Source: an uncultured Alphaproteobacteria bacterium (lineage in GTDB: Bacteria; Pseudomonadota; Alphaproteobacteria; HIMB59; GCA-002718135). Taken from it: a stretch of 64,000 bases of DNA. A model generated the notes under the pieces. That model did no database searches. It was not told the DNA's origin and was given only the letters and a program-made list of their open reading frames with translations. Each line of letters opens with the position of its first letter. Position 1 is the first letter of the stretch. Below, piece by piece: positions 30,703 to 40,360 of the stretch. Position numbers and translations under genes: made by a program. Location of the stretch: assembly GCA_902614085.1 (NCBI GenBank), contig CACMJS010000001.1, positions 735,127 to 799,126 of the forward strand. The letters are read 5' to 3'.

Positions 30703-31560
30703 ATGTCGTCAAAAATTAAGAAATTTACACTAGGTTATTGGAGTACAAAAGGCTTAGGGTCTGCTTCTAGGCAAATGGTTATATACTCGGGGATACCATT
30801 GGTTGCTAAAATTTATAAGGTACTTCCCAAAGAAGAAAATGGTGAAATAATTTATGAAGGTAGTTCCTGGCATGATAATGATAAAATAAATTTAAAAAAT
30901 AAAAACAGTTTAATCAATTTACCTTACTTGCAATTTATAAAAGATAATAAAGAATTTGTTATTTCACATTCTAATACATGCCTTACTTTTTTAGGAAAAG
31001 AATTAGGAATGTTTGGAGAAAATATGCAAGAAGAATTAGAATGTGAACAATTACTTCAAGAAAGTGTAGATTTGCGAAATATTGTAACAAAATTTGCTTA
31101 TACCCATTTTCACTCAGAAGAAGACGAATTGCAAGCTGCAAAAGAAGTTTTTTCTTCTGCATTTGAAAATTCTAACTCAGGAAAATTACAAAAATTTGAA
31201 CATTGGTTAGATACAAAAGATAATAATCTTGTAAAAACATTTCTTGTAGGTAACAATATTTCTGCTCCTGATTTTAATTTATTCGATACATTAGATTTAT
31301 ATAAAAAATTTTTATTTCATTATAATTTTGTAGAAGATGCAAAAGATGAAAATATTTTTGATTTAGTAGGATTTCCACTTGTATCTGATTTCTTTAACAA
31401 TTTTATACAGCTTCCTAAATTGCAAAAATATATAAATTCAGAATTATATAAATTACCTTTTACTAATAAAGGAGCTAAATTTGGATCAGGTAAGAGTGGT
31501 ATTACTTGGGATCCAGCAATTGATACTGATACAACACCTGAAGAAATAATTATCGAATAA
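30703..31560 (+). CDS. Glutathione S-transferase-like protein, mu-class-like N-terminus
   Basis: TLGYWSTKGLGSASRQMVIYSGIP; INLPYLQFIKDNKEFVISHSNTCLTFLGKELGMFGE. Confidence 0.75.
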   Translation: MSSKIKKFTLGYWSTKGLGSASRQMVIYSGIPLVAKIYKVLPKEENGEIIYEGSSWHDNDKINLKNKNSLINLPYLQFIKDNKEFVISHSNTCLTFLGKELGMFGENMQEELECEQLLQESVDLRNIVTKFAYTHFHSEEDELQAAKEVFSSAFENSNSGKLQKFEHWLDTKDNNLVKTFLVGNNISAPDFNLFDTLDLYKKFLFHYNFVEDAKDENIFDLVGFPLVSDFFNNFIQLPKLQKYINSELYKLPFTNKGAKFGSGKSGITWDPAIDTDTTPEEIIIE

Positions 31561-31586
31561 AAAAAAATAGTTTAAAAGGAATCTTT

Positions 31587-32192
31587 ATGAAAGAAATAAA
31601 TTTTTGGTTTTCAATTGGTAGTACTTATACTTATTTAACAGTTAATAGATTGCATGATGTAGCAAAAAAAGAAAATATCAAATTTAATTGGCACCCTTTT
31701 AGTGTTCGAAAAATTATGATGGACATGGATAATATTCCATTCACGCCGCCAGCTAAAAAAATAAAATCAGATTATATGTGGAGAGATATAGAAAGACGAG
31801 CAAAATTTTACGGTTTTGAAGCTAAGGTTCCCGCTCCTTATCCTTTAAAAGAATTTGATTTAGCAAATCAAATTGCAATTCTTGGAATGAATGAGGGTTG
31901 GGGAGTTGACTACGTTTATAAAACATATCAAAGATGGTTTCAGCAAGGTAAAGAACCAGCTACTCAGCCAAACTTAAACGAAATTTTTCAGGAGCTTAAT
32001 TTAGATGCTGAAGAGACCTTAAAAAAAGCAAACGACCAGGAGATAAAAAATAAATACTTAAGTAATACTGAATATGCTTACAAAAAAGGAGTTTTTGGAA
32101 GTCCTACATTTATATACGATGGTAAGGAAGTTTTCTGGGGAGATGATAGACTTGAAGATTGTATTAAATGGATTAAGTTACAAGGTAAGTAA
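31587..32192 (+). CDS. 2-hydroxychromene-2-carboxylate isomerase / DsbA-like (GST kappa-like) protein
   Basis: INFWFSIGSTYTYLTVNRL; GVFGSPTFIYDGKEVFWGDDRLE. Confidence 0.88.
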   Translation: MKEINFWFSIGSTYTYLTVNRLHDVAKKENIKFNWHPFSVRKIMMDMDNIPFTPPAKKIKSDYMWRDIERRAKFYGFEAKVPAPYPLKEFDLANQIAILGMNEGWGVDYVYKTYQRWFQQGKEPATQPNLNEIFQELNLDAEETLKKANDQEIKNKYLSNTEYAYKKGVFGSPTFIYDGKEVFWGDDRLEDCIKWIKLQGK

Positions 32193-32198
32193 ATTAAT

Positions 32199-32315
32199 AT
32201 GAAGTTTCTAAATTTTATTTTTCCAAAAGGTCAATGGTCATTAACTAGAGTGGCAATACTATTTATAATATTTATGATCCTTGATTTTATTGTTGTTTAT
32301 TACAAAATTATATAA
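32199..32315 (+). CDS. Putative 38-aa single-pass membrane protein
   Basis: MKFLNFIFPKGQWSLTRVAILFIIFMILDFIVVYYKII, below ORF-track length cutoff. Confidence 0.45.
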   Translation: MKFLNFIFPKGQWSLTRVAILFIIFMILDFIVVYYKII

Positions 32316-32326
32316 GACTTAAATTA

Positions 32327-34141
32327 GTGGCTAGTGATTTATTATTTTCTCTAAGAGATGTAGAAATCAAATTTGGAAAAAAGGTAATTTTTCAAGATTT
32401 AAATCTAAATTTACACAAGGGTGATATGATTGCGCTTGTTGGTAAAAATGGTGTTGGCAAAACAACACTTATGAAAACTATAAATGGTGATCAAGATTTA
32501 GATGCAGGAGAATTATGGAATTATCCCGGTCTCAAAGTTGGATATTTTAATCAGAAATTTGAAAAACTAGATAACAAAACCATTGAAGAGAATTTTTCAG
32601 ATTTACTTAACGAACAAAATAAACATTTTGTTGATATATTTTGCAATAAACTCAATTTAGATAAATTTGCTAATGTTGAAGATCTTTCAGGAGGGCAAAA
32701 AAGAAAAGTTTATTTAATTCGATCTTTATTAAAAGACTCCGATGTTTTGTTATTAGATGAGCCAACCAATCATCTAGATTTGCAATGCATCGAATGGCTA
32801 GAAAGTTATTTACGCAATTTAAATAAGACAATTATATGTGTGAGCCATGATCGAACTTTTTTAAGTAATTTTACCAATAAAGTATTTTGGATAGATAGGG
32901 GAAAATTACGAGTAAGTCCTAGAGGATTTAAAGATTTTGATAAATGGTCAGAGGAGTTACTAGATCAAGAATATAGAGAATTAAGAAATAGAAAGCAATT
33001 TGTTAATATTGAACTTGAGTGGGCAAATAAAGGCGTTAAAGCTCGTGTAAAGAGGAATGAAAAAAGATTAAAAAGAGCGAAAGAATTAAAAGCGCAATTA
33101 GATAAAGATGAAGCTTCTTATAGAAGTGCAATTAAATCTTTAAGACCGCAAGTATCTAAAAAATCTACTGATCAATCTAAATTTATTGCTGAACTTCAAG
33201 AAGTGTTTGTTAAATATCCAAATCAAAGTGAATTTGTTTTTAAAAATCTCTCAATAAAAATTTCAAAAAATGATCGTATCGGTTTGTTAGGAAATAATGG
33301 AAGTGGTAAATCAACTTTTCTTCGAACAATCCTTAATGAAATAAAAATTTCTAAAGGTAAAATCAAGCTCAAAAAAAATTTAGAATTTTCTTATTTTGAT
33401 CAAATGCGTAATGATCTTAATGGTAGAAAATCTATTAAAGATATCTTAGTTCCCTCTGGAGGAGACTATTTAAAAGTTCAAGGAAAAGATAGGCATGTTT
33501 GTAGTTATGTGAAAGATTTTCAGTTTGATCCTAAAAATGTTAACCATACGATACAAACGTTATCAGGAGGAGAACAAAATAGATTACTTTTGGCAAAAGT
33601 ATTAGCTAATCCAAAAACTGGACTTATTTTAGATGAGCCAACAAATGACCTTGATTTAGAAACGCTAGATCTATTAACTGAAATGCTATCAAATTATAAT
33701 GGAACCTTACTAATAGTATCACATGATCGAGATTTTTTAGATCAAACTGTAAATAAAATTCTACATTTCAAAGAGGATGGAAATGTATCATTGTTTTTTG
33801 GTGGATACAGTGATTTTTTGAAATCTGAAAATCAACAAGTTACTAAAAATAAAGAATCTAAAAAATCACATTCAGAAAACAACAAAGTAAAAAGTTCTAA
33901 AGCTAAACTATCATATAAGTTTCAATATGAATTAGAACAACTTCCAACTCAAATAAAAAATATTCAACAAGAATTAGAAGATATTAAAAATGAATTAAAG
34001 GATACAAACTTATATTTGGAAAATTTTGAACGCTATCAAGAAATAACGTCCAAAATGGAAATTCTTAATAGTGATCTCAATACAAAAGAAAATAGATGGT
34101 ATGAATTAATTAAAATGGAAGAGGATCTAGTTAGTAATTAA
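32327..34141 (+). CDS. ABC-F family ATPase (Uup-like)
   Basis: Two ABC domains (GKNGVGKTTLMKT; GNNGSGKSTFLRT), LSGGQKRK/LSGGEQNR, C-terminal coiled coil. Confidence 0.9.
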   Translation: MASDLLFSLRDVEIKFGKKVIFQDLNLNLHKGDMIALVGKNGVGKTTLMKTINGDQDLDAGELWNYPGLKVGYFNQKFEKLDNKTIEENFSDLLNEQNKHFVDIFCNKLNLDKFANVEDLSGGQKRKVYLIRSLLKDSDVLLLDEPTNHLDLQCIEWLESYLRNLNKTIICVSHDRTFLSNFTNKVFWIDRGKLRVSPRGFKDFDKWSEELLDQEYRELRNRKQFVNIELEWANKGVKARVKRNEKRLKRAKELKAQLDKDEASYRSAIKSLRPQVSKKSTDQSKFIAELQEVFVKYPNQSEFVFKNLSIKISKNDRIGLLGNNGSGKSTFLRTILNEIKISKGKIKLKKNLEFSYFDQMRNDLNGRKSIKDILVPSGGDYLKVQGKDRHVCSYVKDFQFDPKNVNHTIQTLSGGEQNRLLLAKVLANPKTGLILDEPTNDLDLETLDLLTEMLSNYNGTLLIVSHDRDFLDQTVNKILHFKEDGNVSLFFGGYSDFLKSENQQVTKNKESKKSHSENNKVKSSKAKLSYKFQYELEQLPTQIKNIQQELEDIKNELKDTNLYLENFERYQEITSKMEILNSDLNTKENRWYELIKMEEDLVSN

Positions 34142-34148
34142 CAGGCTA

Positions 34149-34937
34149 TTAATAAGCACTAGTTTTATCAGATTTAGTATCTACATCTTTCAATTCTTTT
34201 AATAAACTTTCAGCATGTGATGTCATCATTCTAAAATCAGAAAGTAACGTGGTGAATTGAAAACCATATTCCATCATTTCTTTCATATACTTAACTGATC
34301 CATTATGAATACCAGCAATCTTTCCTTTTTCTTTTGCTTTTTTTGCAATCATTTTAATGTTTGAAAATACCGGATCTTTACGAACATCAAATTTAGGTGG
34401 CAAACCATAAGAAGAACTCATATCCGCAGGCCCAATATATATGCCAGTTAAGTTTGGAACCGAGAGAATGGCATCAAGATTCTCCACTGCTTGTTTCGTT
34501 TCGATCATTGCTAAACTTACAATATTATCATTTGCGTGTTGATAGTAATCTGAACCATAAACTACTTGAGCTCTCATAGGGCCAAAACTCCTTTGACCTA
34601 TTGGTGGATAATAGCAATATGAAACGAACTTTTCGCAGTCCTCTTTTGTATTAATCATTGGTGCAATAATTCCTTGAATACCTAAATCTAACATTTTCAT
34701 AATTATACCTGGCTCGTTCCATGGAACTCTTGTCATAGGTACAGTATCACTATTCGTTAATCCCTGAACCATTGCAATAGCTGTTGAATAATCATTTTGA
34801 CCATGTTGCATATCAATTGTAACAGAATCCCATCCCATTTTTCCAAACGCTTCAGCTGTAAAAGAATTAGGTATAGATAACCATGCATTGACTGATGCCT
34901 CACCTTTATTCCATATTTGAAATAATTTGTTTTTCAT
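34149..34937 (-). CDS. HpcH/HpaI aldolase family protein
   Basis: VTIDMQHGQNDY, TRVPWNEPGIIMKMLDLGIQGIIAPMINT, GIYIGPADMSSSYG. Confidence 0.9.
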   Translation of the reverse strand: MKNKLFQIWNKGEASVNAWLSIPNSFTAEAFGKMGWDSVTIDMQHGQNDYSTAIAMVQGLTNSDTVPMTRVPWNEPGIIMKMLDLGIQGIIAPMINTKEDCEKFVSYCYYPPIGQRSFGPMRAQVVYGSDYYQHANDNIVSLAMIETKQAVENLDAILSVPNLTGIYIGPADMSSSYGLPPKFDVRKDPVFSNIKMIAKKAKEKGKIAGIHNGSVKYMKEMMEYGFQFTTLLSDFRMMTSHAESLLKELKDVDTKSDKTSAY

Positions 34938-35087
34938 GAAAATATTACCTTAATATTATTTACATTAAATTACTATTAAAAATAAGTTATTATTTATTTA
35001 ATACATACCCAGATATTGTTGATTGAAATATATTAACTTGAAGTGGCTCTAAAATTCTTTAAGGTATAAGTATTAAATGGAGGAATT

Positions 35088-36416
35088 ATGATAAAAACAA
35101 TAATAAGTTTTGTTTCCGCAATAATTTTATCTGTATCTTTTTCCGCTTTTTCAAAAACCAAAGTTACTTGGTCTATGGAATCTAATGCTGATAGAGATCC
35201 TATATTTTTAGAAAAGTTACAAAATGCTTATAATAGTGCTCAAGATAAGTATGAATTAGAAATTCAATTTGAGCCAAATGAAACACGTATAGAATCTTTA
35301 CGTACATCAATGCTAGCTGGTATGGGTCCTGATATTGTTGAAACACCTGGTCCATCTTATGTAAAAGAATATCAAGAAGCAGGCATGTTGGAAAATCTTG
35401 ATTCTTATGCTGCCGAATTTGGATGGAAAGATAAATTAATTCCATGGGCATATAGTTCAGGAGTTTTTGATGGAAGTTTATATGCTATTCCTAAAACTCA
35501 TGAGTCAATGGTAATGCTTTATAATAAAACTCTTTTTGAAGAAAATGGATGGAAAGTACCAACTACATTAGAAGAATTAGAAGATGTAGCTGGAAAAATT
35601 AAAGCTAAAGGAATGGATGTTTACACATATGGTTCCTCTGGTTGGCAACCAACCCATGAACATTTGGTTGGAATTTATTTAAACAATTATGCTGGTCCTC
35701 AAGCTGTTTATGAAGCAATCACTGGTGAAAGAGAATGGACTGATCCAGTATTTGTTGAAGCTTTAGAACTTCTTAAAAAACACATGGTTGATGAAGGCTG
35801 GTGGTCTGGAAGTTTAGAAAACTACTATGCTATTGGATGGGATGATTTCCATGCACAATTTGCTACTCGTGGAGCAGCGATGATGACAATTGGAACTTGG
35901 ACATTCCAAGCAACAAGTTTAGGTATTGGTCAATCTGGTGATGAATGGGGTTGGGCTCCTTTACCCTCTCTATCATCTAACTCTGGTGGACCAAACTTTA
36001 TGATTGCAATTGGTACTACAATGTCAGTAAATGCTGCTGCAAAAAATAAAGATGGTGCAATTGATGTTTTAAATTGGATTATGTCTAATAAAGATGTTGT
36101 AATTGATATTGCTAGTGACTTCCAATTTGGAGAGTTCGTAGTACCACTATTGCTTGATGATAGCGATATTCCTAGCACAATATCTCCTCAAGTAACTAGT
36201 TACTTAAATGAGTATGCTAGAATTACAGGAGAAGGTAATTATGGATATTGTACATGGACTTTTTGGCCAGCTGAACCAGGAGTTCATATTTGGAAAGATA
36301 TGGAGGTTGTATGGGCAGGTGATATATCTGTAGAAGACTTCATGTATGATCATCAAAAAATGTGGGATAAGGCAAGAAAGAAAAATGAAACGTTGCCTGT
36401 CCCATTAAGAGACTAA
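35088..36416 (+). CDS. Extracellular sugar-binding protein (family 1)
   Basis: Signal peptide; GMGPDIVETPGPSYVKEYQEAGMLENLDSYAAE; ALPKTHE-type hinge region. Confidence 0.87.
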   Translation: MIKTIISFVSAIILSVSFSAFSKTKVTWSMESNADRDPIFLEKLQNAYNSAQDKYELEIQFEPNETRIESLRTSMLAGMGPDIVETPGPSYVKEYQEAGMLENLDSYAAEFGWKDKLIPWAYSSGVFDGSLYAIPKTHESMVMLYNKTLFEENGWKVPTTLEELEDVAGKIKAKGMDVYTYGSSGWQPTHEHLVGIYLNNYAGPQAVYEAITGEREWTDPVFVEALELLKKHMVDEGWWSGSLENYYAIGWDDFHAQFATRGAAMMTIGTWTFQATSLGIGQSGDEWGWAPLPSLSSNSGGPNFMIAIGTTMSVNAAAKNKDGAIDVLNWIMSNKDVVIDIASDFQFGEFVVPLLLDDSDIPSTISPQVTSYLNEYARITGEGNYGYCTWTFWPAEPGVHIWKDMEVVWAGDISVEDFMYDHQKMWDKARKKNETLPVPLRD

Positions 36417-36426
36417 TATATATTTT

Positions 36427-36457
36427 AAAAACGAAGCTCAAAGAGCTTCGTTTTTTT
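36427..36457 (+). terminator. Intercistronic terminator-like hairpin after binding-protein gene
   Basis: AAAAACGAAGCTC-aaa-GAGCTTCGTTTTT followed by Ts. Confidence 0.85.
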
Positions 36458-36482
36458 ATAATTTTCTTTTAAATATAATTTA

Positions 36483-37358
36483 ATGAATTTTTTATCTAAG
36501 AAAAGTTACATTGCTTGGTATTTTGTAATACCAGTAGTATTTATTCATTTATTTGTAATAGGTATTCCATCTATTTTAAGTCTTGCATTATGTCTTACCG
36601 ATTGGAGTGGATTAGGTAAAATAAATTACGTTGGTTTTGAAAACTTTATAGAACTCTTTGATGATAGATATTTTAAGAAAGCTATTTTCCATAATATTTT
36701 ATGGACAATTATTTTCTTAACTGTTCCAGTTTGTATAGCACTTATGTGTGCTTATTTACTTACTGGAATTAAACGTGGCCAAATGTTTTATCGTCTAGCC
36801 TTCTTTTTTCCTTATATGCTTGCAAGTGTAGTTAATTGTCAAATTTGGAAATATCTTTTCCATCCTATTCATGGATTAGGTGGTTTTTTTGAGTCTATAG
36901 GAATAGAAGCTTTAGCTTCTTCTCCTTTTACTACAAAAGAAACTTCACTTTATGCTGCTGCATTTGTGGATGGTTGGCATTTTTGGGGATTTTTAGTCGT
37001 AATATATTTAACTGGAATGTATCAAGTTGATAATCATTTATATGAAGCAGCCGATATAGAAGGTGCCAGCAAGTTTCAAAAATTTAGGTATATAACTTTA
37101 CCCATGATTAGACCGATTTTTATTTTTAGTCTTATGATTATAATTATTTGGTCAGTACCCGTATTTGATTATGTTTATATTTTAACTGGAGGAGGACCCG
37201 CATACAGTTCAGAAGTTGTTGCTAATTATCTTTATACCCATGCTTTTGTTAGATTTAATGTTGGCTATGCATCTGCAGTTGGAACTTTAATGTTTATTTA
37301 TGTAATATTTATCGTTGGAATATTTGGTCTTTTAAGAAAATTAGGTTGGGAGATATAA
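36483..37358 (+). CDS. Sugar ABC permease (MalF-like)
   Basis: EAADIEGASKFQKFRYITLPMIRP EAA loop; polytopic. Confidence 0.9.
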   Translation: MNFLSKKSYIAWYFVIPVVFIHLFVIGIPSILSLALCLTDWSGLGKINYVGFENFIELFDDRYFKKAIFHNILWTIIFLTVPVCIALMCAYLLTGIKRGQMFYRLAFFFPYMLASVVNCQIWKYLFHPIHGLGGFFESIGIEALASSPFTTKETSLYAAAFVDGWHFWGFLVVIYLTGMYQVDNHLYEAADIEGASKFQKFRYITLPMIRPIFIFSLMIIIIWSVPVFDYVYILTGGGPAYSSEVVANYLYTHAFVRFNVGYASAVGTLMFIYVIFIVGIFGLLRKLGWEI

Positions 37359-38195
37359 ATGTTAGTTTCAAATTTTAGAAGAAAAGAAGCAATACCAAAT
37401 CATTTTATATTAATTTTATTTGCACTTTTAGCTGTACTACCAATCTTAGTTTTATTTTTCAATTCTATTAAGCCTTTTAGTGAGTTTGGTTTGAATCCTT
37501 TAGGGCCTCCATCTGAAATTAGGTTACAAAATTTTCCAGATGCTTGGATTGCTGGAGAATATACAAAAATTTTTTTTAATTCAGCAAAACTTGTTTTTGG
37601 ATCAGTCTTATTATGTCTTGCTGTTTCTTTGTTAGCTGGTTTTAGTTTAGCAAAATTAAATCCAAAAGGATCAACTGTAATAGCAATATACTTATTAGTT
37701 GGTATTAGTATACCTGCTCAGCTTTATATACTTCCTCTGTTTCTACTTTGGAAAGAATTAAGTTTATTAAATACACATGTCGGACTGATAATTATATATT
37801 CTGCATTAAATGCTCCTTTTGCAACATTTTTAATTAGATCTTATATGATTAGACTTCCAGATGAATTATTTGATGCCGCAAAACTTGATGGCGCGAATAC
37901 ATTTCAAATTTTTTTTAGAATAGCCTTACCATTATCATGGCCTGTTATATTAACAGCTGGATTAATAATTGGATTAGCAGTTTGGAATGAATTTTTATTT
38001 GCTCTTACCTTTATCACTGATCCAAATTTTAAACCAATGGCTACAATTCTATTTTCATTTCAAGCTAGATTTGAAAATAATTATGCTTTACAAAGTGCAG
38101 CTGCTATAATGATGGTAGCTCCAATTGCCGTTTTATTCATGTTGTTCCAAAGAAGATTTATTTCAGGATTAACAAGTGGAGGATTAAAAGAATAA
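37359..38195 (+). CDS. Sugar ABC permease (MalG-like)
   Basis: DAAKLDGANTFQIFFRIALPLSWPV EAA loop; polytopic. Confidence 0.9.
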   Translation: MLVSNFRRKEAIPNHFILILFALLAVLPILVLFFNSIKPFSEFGLNPLGPPSEIRLQNFPDAWIAGEYTKIFFNSAKLVFGSVLLCLAVSLLAGFSLAKLNPKGSTVIAIYLLVGISIPAQLYILPLFLLWKELSLLNTHVGLIIIYSALNAPFATFLIRSYMIRLPDELFDAAKLDGANTFQIFFRIALPLSWPVILTAGLIIGLAVWNEFLFALTFITDPNFKPMATILFSFQARFENNYALQSAAAIMMVAPIAVLFMLFQRRFISGLTSGGLKE

Positions 38196-40357
38196 TGACT
38201 TTTAAGTTAGATAAAAATTTTGAGGAAAAGGTTTACGCAGGTGTATTAGGTAAAATAATTGGCGTATTTCTTGGACGTCCATTTGAAGGTTGGTCTTATG
38301 AAAGAATAATGAAGGAATTGGGACCTATTAATTATTATGTAAATGAAAAATTAGATTTCCCGTTACCTGTCTCTGATGATGACATTACTGGCACATTTAC
38401 CTTTCTTCGTGCTTTTAGAGAGTGCAATTTTAACAAAAATATTACTGCTAAAGATATAGGTAAAACGTGGTTAAATAATATTATTGAAGATAAAACAATT
38501 CTATGGTGGGGAGGAAAAGGACATTCAGCAGAAGACACAGCTTTTCAAAATTTAAAACAGGGTATTGATGCGCCTGATAGTGGTTCAATTAAAACTAATG
38601 GTAAGGTAATTGCTGAACAAATAGGAGCTCAAATTTTTATTGATGGTTGGGCCATGGTAGCACCTGGTGATCCAGAAAGAGCAGTTCATTATGCTAAACT
38701 TGCTGCAAGTGTTAGTCATGATGGAGAGGCAATTTATGGTGCACAAGTTGTAGCTGCTCTAGAGTCAATGGCCTTTGTTGAAAGTGATTTAACAAAGTTA
38801 GTTGAGCAAGCTAAAAAATATATTCCAGATAATTCAGTAATATTTAGATTAATATCTGATATACAAGAATGGCGATCTGGAAATTTAGGTTGGGAACAAG
38901 CAAGAGAAAAAATTGCTGAAAATTACGGATACGATAAATATTTAGGTAACTGTCATATGGTACCCAATCATGCTTTAATTATTATGGCTTTATTGTTTGG
39001 AGATGATGATTTTCAAAAAACTATGATGATTGTGAATACAGCAGGTTGGGATACTGATTGTAATTCAGGAAATGTTGGTTGTATTTTAGGAATTAAAAAT
39101 GGAATAGAAGGACTTAAATCAGGTCCTGATTATTTATCTCCTATAAATGATATTTTATATTGTCCCTCTGCATCAGGAGGTGAAACACTTACTGATGCAC
39201 TGACAGAAACTTACAAAATAATTAATACAACTAGAAAAATTAATGGTTTAGAAGAAAATTTACCTAAAAATGGAGCTAGATTTCATTTTGATATTAAAGA
39301 TTCAACACAAGGTTGGCGAACTAAAGTTGGAAATAAGTTTTGTGAAACAATAATTAGTAATGTCGAATACAATTCTAAATTAGGTGAAAGAGGTTTAAAA
39401 ATTACATATAAAAATCTTTCAGAAGATTTAACATCGGAAGTGTATGTAGAAACATTTTTTCCTGAGGTAATTTTAGATTTAAAAGGAAAAAAAAGAGATG
39501 ATTTTTTTCATTACGATTATATTTCTTGCCCAACTATTTTTCCAGGTCAGAAAGTAACTTTGGAAATAGAAAATATTTTTTCTCATGAAATTTCAATCAC
39601 ATTATTCTCAAAATATTGGGGTGAAAATGATAAACTTCAAAAAATTTCTTCAAATATTTTTAAAATAAGTGGCAATGAAAAAAAACAAATATCATGGGAT
39701 GTGCCTGACACTGACTCAAACCCTATAGGTCAAATTGGTTTTAATATTTCATCGAATGAAAAAAAAGAAGGAGAAATTATTCTTAACTATGTTAATTTTG
39801 AAGGAGAGCCAAAACAAACATTTAAAAGACCTGATCACGTAGAAAATTATCAAAGAGGTAAAGAAAAAAAAGAGGGCTACTATGGTGAAATTTGGAGAAA
39901 TGCATGGGTTCAATCATTAGACAAATGGGAAAAGAGAGGTAAAAATTTTAGAATTTGCCAAAATAATGGTAGGGGAATTTTATTTACTGGAACAGATTTA
40001 TGGAGAAATTATTCAATTGCATCAAGTATTATGTTGCAGTCTAGTAACTCTGGAGGAATAGTATCAAGAGTCCAAGGTGTAAATAAATACTACACCTTTG
40101 AAATTTGTAAAGGGAATAAGTTACGTATTGGAAAGATGAATAATGATTATAAAATATTAAAAGAAGAAGAATTTGAAGTAGAATTTTTTAAAGAATATAA
40201 TTTAAAAATGACAGTAATGAAAAATAAAATTATTGGACATATTAATGATAAAGTTATTATTGAAGTTGAGGATGATGACTCTCCTTTTCTTAGAGGTGGA
40301 GCAGGTTTAGTTGTTGATAATGGAACTTTAGTAACAGAACAGATAATCTTAAATTAA
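38195..40357 (+). CDS. ADP-ribosylglycohydrolase-family protein with large C-terminal beta-rich extension (720 aa)
   Basis: KIIGVFLGRPFEGWSYE, VSDDDITGTFTFL, GHSAEDTAFQNL, SHDGEAIYGA, NTAGWDTDCNSGNVGCILG (DraG/ARH metal-site motifs). Confidence 0.85.
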   Translation: MTFKLDKNFEEKVYAGVLGKIIGVFLGRPFEGWSYERIMKELGPINYYVNEKLDFPLPVSDDDITGTFTFLRAFRECNFNKNITAKDIGKTWLNNIIEDKTILWWGGKGHSAEDTAFQNLKQGIDAPDSGSIKTNGKVIAEQIGAQIFIDGWAMVAPGDPERAVHYAKLAASVSHDGEAIYGAQVVAALESMAFVESDLTKLVEQAKKYIPDNSVIFRLISDIQEWRSGNLGWEQAREKIAENYGYDKYLGNCHMVPNHALIIMALLFGDDDFQKTMMIVNTAGWDTDCNSGNVGCILGIKNGIEGLKSGPDYLSPINDILYCPSASGGETLTDALTETYKIINTTRKINGLEENLPKNGARFHFDIKDSTQGWRTKVGNKFCETIISNVEYNSKLGERGLKITYKNLSEDLTSEVYVETFFPEVILDLKGKKRDDFFHYDYISCPTIFPGQKVTLEIENIFSHEISITLFSKYWGENDKLQKISSNIFKISGNEKKQISWDVPDTDSNPIGQIGFNISSNEKKEGEIILNYVNFEGEPKQTFKRPDHVENYQRGKEKKEGYYGEIWRNAWVQSLDKWEKRGKNFRICQNNGRGILFTGTDLWRNYSIASSIMLQSSNSGGIVSRVQGVNKYYTFEICKGNKLRIGKMNNDYKILKEEEFEVEFFKEYNLKMTVMKNKIIGHINDKVIIEVEDDDSPFLRGGAGLVVDNGTLVTEQIILN

Positions 40358-40360
40358 AAT

